Shown here piece after piece: positions 44,201 through 53,867 of a stretch of DNA of 64,000 nucleotides. The position numbers were made by a program, and so were the translations under genes. The notes under the pieces are model-generated. The model did no database searches. It worked only from the letters and a program-made list of their open reading frames with translations, and had not been told where the DNA came from. Location: NCBI GenBank assembly GCA_937884485.1, contig CALGCG010000072.1, forward strand, positions 19,983-83,982. Direction: 5' to 3'. Origin of the DNA: an uncultured Bacteroidales bacterium (GTDB taxonomy: Bacteria > Bacteroidota > Bacteroidia > Bacteroidales > P3). Position 1 is the first letter of the stretch, and the number at the start of each line of letters is the position of its first letter.

Positions 44201-44671
44201 TCAGCCTCTATTCCTTCGGCAAGCATCATGGCAACAGGGGGCTTTACCTTGAACGGTAGCGCAATCAACCCACGCTTTAACGAGACCACAGGTGTGTATG
44301 AAAAAGCCGATCTTCCTGCCACTACCGACTACACATGGACGCATGTCGGAAGCCTAACCAACGGTACACAAACGTTGACTGATGATGGTTTTACTGTCAA
44401 AACCACAGAAGCCCTTGGCGTTGACGTTCTTGGTTCTGTGGAAGGTAACATCACTCTAACCATCGGCGGTTCTAGCATTATTGGTACCGCTGGCAACTCT
44501 GAAACCGGCAATGTCTTCGGCGGAGGCGAGGAAAGTGCTGTAAAGGGCAATACCAACGTGCTGCTCAAAGGCAACACCCTTGTGCGCGGCAACGTCTACG
44601 GCGGCGGCAACCTGGGCTCCATCGGCGGCAACACCGACGTGCGCATCTGCGATGAATGCAGCATCGAGTAA
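41231..44671 (+). CDS. Large adhesin-like secreted protein
   Basis: 1146 residues with a signal peptide (cleavage after GIGVSA). Early region has GLUG-like turns (GTGYTGGLVGLLDGT, KGGIVGYNNY). The C-terminal half is a series of right-handed beta-helix-like repeats rich in Gly and Asn, e.g. GNFYGGGSLGIV, GSVYGAGF, GNVFGGGEESAVKGNTNVLLKGN and RGNVYGGGNLGSIGGNTDVRI, a pattern seen in large Bacteroidales surface proteins. It stops shortly after the last repeat with no type IX sorting domain, so it may be truncated. It is not followed by a terminator before the fusA-like gene's own promoter. Confidence 0.78.
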   Translation: MYYNVVTIKTTGVVRLLLLCLMLLVGIGVSAQTEITSLGSISPTGNYKIVADIDASSFSTISSFSGTLEAAINPETHMPYRITNLSAPLFNILAGTVKNLVIESVAISGHTGNTGAIACTANGAARIYNVGILAGSVGGTGYTGGLVGLLDGTNATDKPRVVNCYSYADITSGTEKGGIVGYNNYASKYNDLRTMVMNCMFYGDIALNNTIAPIYGGLEISNDYNNNNSNRLNNYNYFLYEAPFSEGRHITKYNCALAAERRFLVRFEFYRHLLNSTRELASWYVFGSVQADAHDKMLKWVLDRSVAPYPILKEQGKYPSVVNYDSLYTNDPQTGDRVLRTAVTNENEGKDLGTLTVTISESNTTSGGQTKPTGATVTTTSLTLRRTDKDTANFNFNYDKVQLPYYNDVGSGNYTGNRVVTGWKITAVAGGTQGERVAADFTTSTNYDAPYYDFADRDTYAKDLYSISGRVFAQGAYFNVPTGVTGITIEPYWGIAAYLSDACYDRYGYNNNDDLTQVAGQRYTNGNTYIFNGSNQVVYTTAGNALAALTDVSSPTVYDYAVVLVGNYHHHATLGKTGPEISKDTKPFSIMSIDLDQDNEPDYCLIYRSGKNQQISPIRFDFITVPGMVMAHKMASNADLGIPGNCTPRGWFEITTTGLIKYGQFEHSYKDKSLAPVIFMGGVIEQFVANNTGSGENYNNKTKYMLFGDNVWFKMLSNGAHMDKQSPTPHRPISITGGEFESLYLSGYFRPDANSCTTGNGDCNAECYIDGGKFGEVAGAGQENISGNITWIIDHADMNSFFGGGLKVVNNGSQITGNINTTIKNSHVTLFCGGPKFGDMAAGKTITTIATDCVFGTYFGAGYGGTSIYRECPTAYNQYQTMNYDFNNWVSSSYDNSSGNSYRGKYTSGKGVACGYEYELFAGSSGNVGRLYLRYASFSLAKCNNVTSTLTGCIVTGNFYGGGSLGIVVGDVTSILNSCTVNGSVYGAGFSASIPSASIMATGGFTLNGSAINPRFNETTGVYEKADLPATTDYTWTHVGSLTNGTQTLTDDGFTVKTTEALGVDVLGSVEGNITLTIGGSSIIGTAGNSETGNVFGGGEESAVKGNTNVLLKGNTLVRGNVYGGGNLGSIGGNTDVRICDECSIE

Positions 44672-44701
44672 ATCAGCACTTTCCGTGTTTATGTAAAACT
44701 T

Positions 44702-44735
44702 TTTGCTCGCATATCAAATATTTTATGTATCTTTG
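44702..44735 (+). promoter_or_regulatory. Promoter of the EF-G paralogue gene
   Basis: TTTG (44702-44705), 22 bases, TATCTTTG (44728-44735). A hairpin, CCACGT..CTC (44739-44749) with GAGACGTGG (44768-44776), would form at the very 5' end of the transcript. Confidence 0.75.
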
Positions 44736-44825
44736 CTGCCACGTTTCTCGTCTCCGATAACGTTTCAGAGACGTGGAATGCATTGATAGTTAGGAGATAA
44801 GAAAATATAATAAATAATTGTAACA

Positions 44826-46958
44826 ATGAAAATTTATCAGACTCAGGACATTCGTAACATCGCCCTCGTGGGCGGCGCTAAGAGCGGCAAGACCTCCATG
44901 GCCGAGGCCATGGCTTTCTGCGGCGGCCTCATCAACCGTCGTGGCACCGTGGACAGCAAGAACACCATCAGCGACTATCGCGACATCGAGCACGACCGCG
45001 GCTACTCCGTGGAGAACACCCTCATGTACACCGAATTCGGTGGCAAGAAGGTCAACATCCTCGATGTGCCCGGCTTCGCCGACTACCAGGGCGAGCTCGT
45101 GAGCGCGCTGAACGTGGTCGAGGCCGCTGTCGTCGTGGTCAACGCCCAGAGCGGCGTCGAGGTCGGCACCGAGATCGCCAACCGCTACGCTGCCAAGCTC
45201 GACACCCCGATGATCTTCGTCGTCAACCACCTCGACGCCGAGAAGGCCAACTTCGACGAGAGCGTCAACCAGCTCAAGGACTTCTTCGGTGGCAAGTGCA
45301 CCGTGCTGCAGTTCCCCACCAACGCCGGTCTGGGCTTCAACCAGGTGGTCGACATCGTGGCCAACAAGATGTACACCTTCACCGACGGCAAGATGACCGA
45401 GGCCGATATCCCCGCCGAGTATGCCGACAAGGCCGAGGAGATGCGCATGGCCCTCGTTGAGGAAGCCGCCGCTGCCGACGACGCCCTCATGGAGAAATAC
45501 TTCGAGAACGGCGACCTCACCCCCGAGGAGCTCACCAAAGCCCTGAAGCTCGCCATCGACAAACGCGACCTCTTCCCCATCCTCTGCACCAGCGCCAAGG
45601 AGAACTTCGGCGTGAACCGTCTGCTGGAGTTCATCTGCCAGAACGTCCCCGCCCCCTGCGAGGTGGCCGACTGCAAGAAGACCAAGGGCGGCAAGGAGCT
45701 GAAGAACGACAACGCCAACCCCACCGTGGCCTTTGCCTTCAAGAGCGCCAAAGACAAGAACCTCGGCGAAATCACCTACCTGCGCCTCTTCGACGGCGAA
45801 CTGGCCGAGGCTCAGGATGTGGTCAATGCCTGCAACCAGAGCAAGGAGCGCGTCAGCCAGATCCTCGTGTGCAGCGGCAGCAACCGCCAGCGCGTCGAGA
45901 AGGCTTGCGCCGGCGACATCGTCTGCACCATCAAGCTGAAAGACGTCAAGATCAACCATACCCTCACCACACCGAAGAACACCGACGACGCTGTCTGCGA
46001 GATTGAGTTCCCGACTCCTATCTACACCGTCGCCGTGAAGGCCGCCAACAGCAACGACGACGAGAAGGTCGGCGCCGCCCTGAAGGACCTCGTCACCTAC
46101 GACAAGTCCCTCACCCTCGAGAACAGCCGCGAGCTGCGCCAGGTCATCCTCGGATGCCAGGGCGAGCTGCACCTGAACACCATCAAGTGGTACTTCGAGA
46201 ACCAGTACAAGCTGGCCGTCAACTTCACCGCCCCCAACATCCCCTACCGCGAGACCATCACCAAGAGCGCCGAGGCCATGTACCGCCACAAGAAACAGTC
46301 GGGCGGTAGCGGCCAGTTCGGCGAGGTGCACATGCTCATCGAGCCCTACTACGACGGCATGCCCAACCAGACCAAGTACCCCATCCGCGACACCCAGGAG
46401 TATCCGCTGGAGTGGGGCGGCAAGCTGGTCTTCAACAACTGCATCGTCGGCGGTTCAATCGACGCCCGCTTCATGCCCGCCATCCTCAAGGGTATCATGG
46501 AGAAGATGGAGCAGGGTCCTCTGACCGGTTCCTACGCCCGCGACATCGTCGTCAACATCTACGACGGTAAGATGCACCCCGTGGACTCCAACGAAACAGC
46601 CTTCAAGATTGCCGGCCGCACCGCCTTCCGCGAGGCCTTCAAGCAGGCTGCCCCCAAGATCAAGGAGCCTATCTACGACATCGCAGTCACCGTGCCCACC
46701 GAGGCACAGGGTGGCGTCATGACCGACCTGCAGGGTCGCCGCGCCATCGTCATGGGCATGGATGCCGAAGGCAAGTACACCACGCTGAAAGCCAAGGCCC
46801 CCTTGGCCGAGATGAACCGCTACTGCACCGCCCTGAGCTCCCTCACCAGCGGCCGCGGTACCTTCACCATGACCTTCAGCAGCTACGAGCTCGTCCCCGC
46901 CGACGTCCAGCAGGCCCTCCTCAAGGCCTACGAGGAAGCCGCCAACGAGGAAGAGTAA
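44826..46958 (+). CDS. Elongation factor G paralogue with altered GTPase centre (EF-G2-like)
   Basis: 710 residues with EF-G domain order throughout, including the domain IV-V region (GGKLVFNNCIVGGSIDARFMPA, GRRAIVMGMDAEG). The G domain departs from canonical EF-G: P-loop GGAKSGKTS (residues 16-24) instead of AHIDAGKTT; the switch I motif RGITI reads RGYSV; switch II reads DVPGFAD (80-86), so the catalytic His is Phe84; and NKxD reads NHLD (134-137). In Bacteroides a second EF-G that lacks GTPase activity (EF-G2, product of fusA2) supports translation under starvation; this protein is a likely homologue. Main fusA is not in the window. Ends at a strong terminator. Confidence 0.85.
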   Translation: MKIYQTQDIRNIALVGGAKSGKTSMAEAMAFCGGLINRRGTVDSKNTISDYRDIEHDRGYSVENTLMYTEFGGKKVNILDVPGFADYQGELVSALNVVEAAVVVVNAQSGVEVGTEIANRYAAKLDTPMIFVVNHLDAEKANFDESVNQLKDFFGGKCTVLQFPTNAGLGFNQVVDIVANKMYTFTDGKMTEADIPAEYADKAEEMRMALVEEAAAADDALMEKYFENGDLTPEELTKALKLAIDKRDLFPILCTSAKENFGVNRLLEFICQNVPAPCEVADCKKTKGGKELKNDNANPTVAFAFKSAKDKNLGEITYLRLFDGELAEAQDVVNACNQSKERVSQILVCSGSNRQRVEKACAGDIVCTIKLKDVKINHTLTTPKNTDDAVCEIEFPTPIYTVAVKAANSNDDEKVGAALKDLVTYDKSLTLENSRELRQVILGCQGELHLNTIKWYFENQYKLAVNFTAPNIPYRETITKSAEAMYRHKKQSGGSGQFGEVHMLIEPYYDGMPNQTKYPIRDTQEYPLEWGGKLVFNNCIVGGSIDARFMPAILKGIMEKMEQGPLTGSYARDIVVNIYDGKMHPVDSNETAFKIAGRTAFREAFKQAAPKIKEPIYDIAVTVPTEAQGGVMTDLQGRRAIVMGMDAEGKYTTLKAKAPLAEMNRYCTALSSLTSGRGTFTMTFSSYELVPADVQQALLKAYEEAANEEE

Positions 46959-47010
46959 GATTATTGCGTTATTGCTTGAGTGGAATACATTCAAGCTATC
47001 AAATAATGAA

Positions 47011-47050
47011 AATGGGGTGTGCAGATTTGCACGCCCCATTTTGTTTTTTT
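47011..47050. terminator. Bidirectional terminator after the EF-G paralogue
   Basis: AATGGGGTGTGCA (47011-47023) pairs with TGCACGCCCCATT (47028-47040), 13 base pairs with one wobble and a 4-base loop, then a long T-run. Lies between converging genes. Confidence 0.92.
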
Positions 47051-47071
47051 TTTCGTTGCTCAGATAGGGAA

Positions 47072-49507
47072 TTACAATGTCGGGGCGCTGACGCCTTCGC
47101 GGGCGAGGCTTTGGAGGTCCATCTTGCCGATGCGCCAGGTGAGGCCGAAAGTGACGGCACGGCTGCCCCAAGTGTAGCTGTAGTTGGTCTGGTAGTAGGG
47201 GTTGAGGCCGACATCGCCGCTCTTTGCGGTGGCGAGGATGTCCTGCCAGTTGAGGAAAAGCGAGAGGCGCCCTTTGAGGAGGTCGGCACTCGCCCCGAGG
47301 TCGAGCTGGAACGAGGGCTGGCTTTTGCTCATCAGCGACAGGGCAGCGGTAGAATAGCGGGCGTTGGCGTAGATTTGCAGCACTTTCCACAGTTTGCCCG
47401 TCACGTTGAGCCGTCCGCTGAAGGTGGGCAGATGCCGCTCGTCCCATTCGCCGGGACGGAACTCCATATTGTAGTAATAGTCCCAGACGTTGGCATAGAA
47501 GCGGATGTTCATAAACGGCTTGGGTCGCCACGTGACGTTGGCTTCAAGGCCGAGGGTACGGCTGTCGCCGATGTTTTGCCACTGGCTGAAACTGACGATG
47601 CGTCCGTAGTAGGGATGGTAGGCCACGTCGCCGAGGATGCTTATCTCGTCGGTGTTGGCGCGGCAATAACCCGCCAAGCCAACACTACCCCAATTCTTGT
47701 ACATCGCCCAAGATGCCTCAATGTTGTGGGTATGGCTGAAACGCAGGTCGGGGTTGCCCAACTCGTAGTTCTCTTCACCAAGCCATGTGTAGGTGCTCCA
47801 CAATTTGCTGCCGGGCGACATGAAACGGCGCGTGTATGAGAGGGTGAAATTGTGGCCGCTCTCGGTGCTGTAACTGGCGTGGAGCGAAGGGATCCAGTCC
47901 CAGAAGGCCTTGTCCACGTCATATTGCGTGGTCTCCGCAGGCAGGTCGGTGAAGTATGCCTGCTTCCATTTGCCATACACCCGGGCACCGCCCTTGAGGG
48001 TGAGACGACCAACCTTCTGTTGCATGGTGAGGTACACGTTCAACTCGTTGTCGCGGGTGCGCTCGGTGCAGGAGCGGTTGGCGTCGAGGATGTACTGGCC
48101 GGTGGCGAAGTCGAGGGTGTCCCACAAGCACTCTTCGGGGTTGCGCCCCAGCACAAGGCTTGTGCCCGCCTCCATCGTGGTATTCTTGCCGAAGGGCTTG
48201 GTGTAATCAAGGTCGAAATTGGTCCACCAGCTGCGCATATAGCGGTTGCGCAGGTAGTGCATATCGTATTGCGACATCACGGTGTATATCCGCTCGCGGT
48301 CACGCTCCTGTCGCTCTTTGTTGTAACTGCTGTTGATGCTGAAAGAAATCTCCTGTCCGAGGGTGTCAAGTTGGCGCCTCAGGTAAAGACCACCGAAAGC
48401 GGATGGGAAAGGATATGTCGTGCGTTCAAGGCTGTTATAGCGGTAGCTGTAGTCGCCGGCGTTGTACAGGTGCTCCTGCCGCACCACATCGTAATGGCCT
48501 TCCTGCTTTATGAGACCCATATATGTGCCACCCCATACTGTAAGGCTTGTAAGGCCGTCTATCTGCCACGTCACATTAGCGCCCGTCACTCCGGTTCCAC
48601 TGCTATATTTTTCATCACTGCTGTATGAGAGATCTGTAGAGAGCGAGCCGTCGTCGGCATATAGCCGCTCTTCCTTTTGGTTATGCTGCTTGAACATGGC
48701 GATGCTGCCGTTGACCCACGCCGTTACGCTCACCTTCTCGTTTGACCACACATAGCTCAGCCACGGCTGCAAGTAGGGTGTGGAGCTGGCATTGAGGCCT
48801 ACGCTCAGCAGGTGGTTGAGCGTCACCTTCTGGTTGGTGATGATGTTGATGATGGCGCCGCCCTCGCTGCCGTAACGCGCCGAAGGGTTGTTTAGCACCT
48901 CGATGCGCTTCACGCTGCTGGCGGGCAGTGTCTTGATGTACTGCTTCAAGGCCTCCTCGCTGAGGTTCGACGGCTTGTCGTTGAGCCAGATGGTGACGTT
49001 CTTGCTGCCGCGCAGGGTGATGTTGCCCTCGGGGTCAACCTCCACGCCGGGCGCGTTCTGCAACGCGTCGGCCATCGTGCCTGTCTGCACGCTGGGGTCG
49101 TCCTCGACATGGTAGAACACTTTTTCGCCGTCGGCGCTGTAGAGCGGACGCTGGGCGGTGACGCTTACAGCCTGCAACGTGGTGCTGCTTTGGAAGATGT
49201 CTATCACGCCCAATGCCGTGTCGGGCGGAACGTTGAGGCGCTGCCAGTAGGTGTCGTAGCCCACCGCCGAGATGCGCAGCAGGTACTCGCCCGCCGCCAC
49301 CGCCTCGAAGCGCATCGCGCCGCGGTCGTTGGTGGTGCTGCCCGCCACAAACGTGCTGTCCGCCGTCCGCAGCAATACACAGTTAGTAAAAGCCATCGGC
49401 TCGCCGCTCTTTGCGTCGCGCAGCGTGCCGGAGATCGAGTTTGTTTGAGCATGGCCAAGTGTAGTCATAGCAGCCATGGCAAGAGTCATGAGAATCTTTT
49501 TCATCAT
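47072..49507 (-). CDS. Outer-membrane beta-barrel receptor (TonB-dependent-like, OMP_b-brl_3 type)
   Basis: 811 residues from the first of two adjacent ATGs (49505-49507). A signal peptide (cleavage after TTLGHA) is followed by a carboxypeptidase-regulatory-like domain (about 20-100, SISGTLRDAKSGEPMAFTNC), a plug-like domain (about 115-220) with TMADALQNAPGVEVDPEGNITLRG and VLNNPSARYGSEGGAIINI, then a large barrel with alternating aromatic strands to the end. No TonB box is evident, and the carrier may be a structural outer-membrane protein rather than an importer. Preceded by a ~300-base leader with a long nested hairpin. Confidence 0.87.
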   Translation of the reverse strand: MMKKILMTLAMAAMTTLGHAQTNSISGTLRDAKSGEPMAFTNCVLLRTADSTFVAGSTTNDRGAMRFEAVAAGEYLLRISAVGYDTYWQRLNVPPDTALGVIDIFQSSTTLQAVSVTAQRPLYSADGEKVFYHVEDDPSVQTGTMADALQNAPGVEVDPEGNITLRGSKNVTIWLNDKPSNLSEEALKQYIKTLPASSVKRIEVLNNPSARYGSEGGAIINIITNQKVTLNHLLSVGLNASSTPYLQPWLSYVWSNEKVSVTAWVNGSIAMFKQHNQKEERLYADDGSLSTDLSYSSDEKYSSGTGVTGANVTWQIDGLTSLTVWGGTYMGLIKQEGHYDVVRQEHLYNAGDYSYRYNSLERTTYPFPSAFGGLYLRRQLDTLGQEISFSINSSYNKERQERDRERIYTVMSQYDMHYLRNRYMRSWWTNFDLDYTKPFGKNTTMEAGTSLVLGRNPEECLWDTLDFATGQYILDANRSCTERTRDNELNVYLTMQQKVGRLTLKGGARVYGKWKQAYFTDLPAETTQYDVDKAFWDWIPSLHASYSTESGHNFTLSYTRRFMSPGSKLWSTYTWLGEENYELGNPDLRFSHTHNIEASWAMYKNWGSVGLAGYCRANTDEISILGDVAYHPYYGRIVSFSQWQNIGDSRTLGLEANVTWRPKPFMNIRFYANVWDYYYNMEFRPGEWDERHLPTFSGRLNVTGKLWKVLQIYANARYSTAALSLMSKSQPSFQLDLGASADLLKGRLSLFLNWQDILATAKSGDVGLNPYYQTNYSYTWGSRAVTFGLTWRIGKMDLQSLAREGVSAPTL

Positions 49508-49592
49508 GTCGTTTATACTGTTTGTATTATATCCAACTCCCATTGTTCTTTCCAACGACCACAAGCAAAAAAGAAGGCGAGCAATCTCGTCT

Positions 49593-49713
49593 CCTGTCTG
49601 CGGTCGTGGAAATTTACCTTAGGGAATAGACAAAATGCTCGCTTTTCGACGAGCATCTGCACATTGTCTTTCCCTAATGACCTTTATTTGAAGTTTTCCA
49701 CGTTTCAGACAGG
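49593..49713 (-). ncRNA. Nested hairpin in the leader of the barrel-receptor gene (candidate cis-regulatory RNA)
   Basis: Four coaxial stems: CCTGTCTG (49593-49600) with CAGACAGG (49706-49713); CGTGGAAA (49605-49612) with TTTCCACG (49695-49702); TTAGGGAA-T-AGACAA (49619-49633) with TTGTCTTTCCCTAA (49664-49677); ATGCTCG (49635-49641) with CGAGCAT (49650-49656). It lies inside the predicted transcript, and a weak CGAG/CTCG hairpin plus T-run follows on the minus strand. Parts of that hairpin are complementary to the apical loop region, so alternative folding is possible. No known riboswitch class recognised. Confidence 0.7.
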
Positions 49714-49829
49714 TCGGGACAATAGCAAACGCTATGTTATCAAAATCGTTTTAGTTCATTATATTCTTATGTTTTATGTCATTTACAATTGTTGTTGTTC
49801 GTTTGTATCTTATGCATTACTTACGAATG

Positions 49830-49861
49830 CAAAAGTACGACAATTTCGCAATATGGCCAAA
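49830..49861 (-). promoter_or_regulatory. Promoter of the barrel-receptor gene
   Basis: On the minus strand TTTG (complement of 49858-49861), 20 bases, TACTTTTG (complement of 49830-49837). About 320 bases before the start codon, so the leader is unusually long for this genome. Confidence 0.85.
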
Positions 49862-49879
49862 TTTATTTTTCCGACCTGC

Positions 49880-49934
49880 CATAGGGCATCCATGGGGGAA
49901 CCATGGCGGAGACATGGCGGGGACATGGTGGGGA
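49880..49934. repeat. 11-base tandem repeat array
   Basis: Five consecutive 11-base units: CATAGGGCATC, CATGGGGGAAC, CATGGCGGAGA, CATGGCGGGGA, CATGGTGGGGA. Located between divergent-side promoter and the end of the next minus-strand gene. Confidence 0.8.
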
Positions 49935-49993
49935 GTAGTGTTTGATTAAAGTTTGAGTAAAAGGGGAGTAAAACCTAAGAGGTATGTAGGCGA

Positions 49994-50842
49994 CTATTCC
50001 GGCAGGCGGAAAAGAATCTCTATCGGGTAGTGGTCGGAGATGTAGGGGACGCCAAAGTCGCCGTCGAGGGTGCGGAAGCGGAGGACCTTGATGTCGCGGA
50101 CGAAGAAGTGGTCTATCACCGCGCCTTCGTTCTGGCCGAAGGCGTTGTAGGTGATGGCGTAGCTGGTGCTGTCGGTCAGGGTGCGGGCGTCTTGCAGACC
50201 GGCGCGGCGGAAGAAGCCGAAGGGACTGTATTCGGAACTATCGGCCGTGCAATTTAAATCTCCCCCAACGATGGCGGGCAACTCACCGAGTCGGTTCGCC
50301 ACGATATCGCCAATCACCTGGGCGCCGCGGACGCGTGCGTCATTGCTCACATGGTCGAGGTGGGTGTTGAGGTAGGCGAACTCCTTGCCGCTCTGGCGGT
50401 CGCGGAAGCGGGCCACGGTGACGGTGCGGAAACATCCAGCACCCTCGTACTTCGACGGCACCTCGGGCGTGAGGCTGAGCCAGCGGGTGGTGTCGAAGAG
50501 CAGCTCCAGCCGTGCAGTGTCGTAGTAGATGGCCATGAACTCGCCGGCCTCCATGCCGTCGTCGCGGCCCACGCCCACGCGGCGGTACTGCGGCAGGCAG
50601 CTGTCGAGGTACTGCAGCTGGTCGATCAGCGCCTCCTGCAATCCGAGGGCCGCAGGCTGCTCCTCGCGAATCATGCGCACCACGGCGTCGCGACGCAGCT
50701 CCCAGCGGTTGGGGCTCTCGCGGTCGTACCACGAGTTGTAGCGGATATTGAACGAGATGACCTTCAGGTCGTCGGCAGGTTTGCTGCAGCCGCTCAGGAG
50801 CAGCAATGCGAGGGACAGAAAAAGAAGGCTTGCTTTTTTCAT
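49994..50842 (-). CDS. Endonuclease/exonuclease/phosphatase family lipoprotein
   Basis: 282 residues from the ATG at 50840-50842. The N-terminus is a lipoprotein signal (MKKASLLFLSLALLLLSGCS, lipobox Cys19). The EEP domain shows SFNIRYNSW, GLQEALIDQL with metal-binding Glu, LNTHLDHVS, GGDLNCTADSSEY and the final SDHYPI. Exported EEP proteins cleave nucleic acids or phosphodiesters outside the cytoplasm. It overlaps the thioesterase gene by 4 bases. Confidence 0.9.
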   Translation of the reverse strand: MKKASLLFLSLALLLLSGCSKPADDLKVISFNIRYNSWYDRESPNRWELRRDAVVRMIREEQPAALGLQEALIDQLQYLDSCLPQYRRVGVGRDDGMEAGEFMAIYYDTARLELLFDTTRWLSLTPEVPSKYEGAGCFRTVTVARFRDRQSGKEFAYLNTHLDHVSNDARVRGAQVIGDIVANRLGELPAIVGGDLNCTADSSEYSPFGFFRRAGLQDARTLTDSTSYAITYNAFGQNEGAVIDHFFVRDIKVLRFRTLDGDFGVPYISDHYPIEILFRLPE

Positions 50843-51249
50843 GATTGTAAGTCTTTGATGATGGCATACAGCTCCGGGAAGCGCTTCTCGAGCGACACGG
50901 GACGCCCGCCTTCCAGGAAACAGTGGGTGCTGCTGGCGGTGCAGACGGTACGGCCATTGCAGGTCATGGTATATGCAAAGACAATCTTTAGCGCCGTGGT
51001 CTCGGCAACGCTGACCATGACCTCCACCATGTCTTTGAACGTGGTGGGGTGCTTGTAGTGACACTCCACGCTCACGACGGGCGACACTACTCCCTCGGCT
51101 TCCATGCGGTCGAAGCCATAGCCTAACTGGTCCATCCAGTCCACGCGCGCCTCCTCCATGAAGCGTATGTAGTTGCTGTGGTGCGTGATGCCCATGCGGT
51201 CGCACTCGTAATATTTCACTTCGTGACGGTAGGGTTCTATGTGTATCAT
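50839..51249 (-). CDS. Acyl-CoA thioesterase, 4HBT/YbgC family
   Basis: 136 residues with the hot-dog fold signature YYECDRMGITHHSNYIRFMEEAR; Asp17 and His23 are the expected catalytic and substrate residues. The rest matches 4HBT proteins (VVSVECHYKHPTTFKD). It hydrolyses acyl-CoA thioesters in the cytoplasm; the natural acyl chain is not predictable. First gene of a two-gene operon with the EEP lipoprotein. Confidence 0.92.
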   Translation of the reverse strand: MIHIEPYRHEVKYYECDRMGITHHSNYIRFMEEARVDWMDQLGYGFDRMEAEGVVSPVVSVECHYKHPTTFKDMVEVMVSVAETTALKIVFAYTMTCNGRTVCTASSTHCFLEGGRPVSLEKRFPELYAIIKDLQS

Positions 51250-51297
51250 GTTGATAATGTTTTTGCTATAGGGTATTCATATGTTCGTCTTCAATAG

Positions 51298-51305
51298 CAA
51301 AGATA
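51298..51305 (-). promoter_or_regulatory. -7 element for the thioesterase gene
   Basis: Complement reads TATCTTTG, 48 bases before the start. No good -33 element. Confidence 0.55.
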
Positions 51306-51408
51306 CACAAAAAATGAAAATTGGAACTTATAAATTAGGAATTATAATTTAGAAATGCATAACAATATTTCACCCGTTTTTTCGTTATCATAAAAAATTC
51401 ATCGACTT

Positions 51409-53079
<1,671 letters not shown>

Positions 53080-53135
53080 TGAATGGTGATGAGTGAATAG
53101 TGAATTGTGAATAGTGAATTGTGAATAGTGAATAG
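53080..53135. repeat. GTGAATAGTGAATT-type tandem repeat
   Basis: About four units of a 14-base repeat (GTGAATAGTGAATT with small changes) directly after ettA. Similar low-complexity sequence is inside mnmA. Confidence 0.8.
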
Positions 53136-53197
53136 GTTTGTTGAATCATTTAGAAATTAGAAATCAAAGAAGCAAACAACCCATTAAAACAATAGTT

Positions 53198-53728
53198 ATG
53201 AAACTGAAACGAATCATGATGTTTGTGGCTGCCGCCACAATGCTCTTTGCCGCCTGCGGCAAGGACGACGACAAATCCACCCCCACCGCTGCCGACAACC
53301 AGTTGGTCTACAATGGCAAGGTCTATCAGGCCGAAGGCGCCGAGGGCAACGTCAACAGCAACAACGCCCAGCTGGGCTTCTCCGGCGAGAAGGATGGCAT
53401 CTATTTCATGGTAGACTGCCACATCCAGGATGTCGCCAACCGCACCTACGACCTCACCCAGGAGGATGCCGACCATGTGCTCCATTTCCACATCGTCGTC
53501 GAGAGACCCGGCGCCCAGTCGCAGGAGGATATCTTCGACCTCCAGTATCAGAATGGTCCCCACCTCTGGTATTTCCTCAACGGCGACAATGTCTCCAACG
53601 TCTCGGCCTTCACCAGCGGTACCGCTGAGACCACCCTCACCGACACCTCCATCATCCTCAGTGTCTCCGGCACTCTCGTCAACGGCAAGTCCCTCGCCTT
53701 CCGCGTGGTGCTCCCCCGCGAGGAGTAG
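53198..53728 (+). CDS. Lipoprotein of unknown function, paralogue A
   Basis: 176 residues from ATG 53198; the upstream frame to 53138 lacks supporting features. Signal peptide II with lipobox FAAC, followed by GKDDDKS. A K-(D/E)2 stretch just after the lipidated cysteine resembles lipoprotein export signals described in Bacteroidota, so surface exposure is likely. The remainder is beta-rich, with LVYNGKVYQAEGA near the start and LSVSGTLVNGKSLAFRVVLP at the end. Similar in plan to the lipoprotein gene 139 bases downstream. Confidence 0.78.
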   Translation: MKLKRIMMFVAAATMLFAACGKDDDKSTPTAADNQLVYNGKVYQAEGAEGNVNSNNAQLGFSGEKDGIYFMVDCHIQDVANRTYDLTQEDADHVLHFHIVVERPGAQSQEDIFDLQYQNGPHLWYFLNGDNVSNVSAFTSGTAETTLTDTSIILSVSGTLVNGKSLAFRVVLPREE

Positions 53729-53867
53729 ACGCTGGATAGCCTTACAGCCAAGCCAGACGTAAGCAAAACGATAGGCGGCGCCGCTATGCCGGTGCGTGGA
53801 AAGACAATCGTCCGACTGAGGAAATCGTCGGCGACATACGCAACAGCAGAACCATATAATAAAAGTT

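Larger units (their letters stand above)
49508..49993. other. 486-base spacer: structured leader, promoter, 11-base array
   Basis: From right to left: 11-base tandem units (49880-49934), minus-strand promoter (49830-49861), AT-rich leader, nested hairpin (49593-49713), possible terminator hairpin (about 49571-49591). No protein gene seen. Confidence 0.75.

Noticed and set aside
41231..44671. Type IX sorting domain at the end of the adhesin-like protein
   Set aside because: Looked for the PNP...GxY pattern in the last 100 residues and did not find it.
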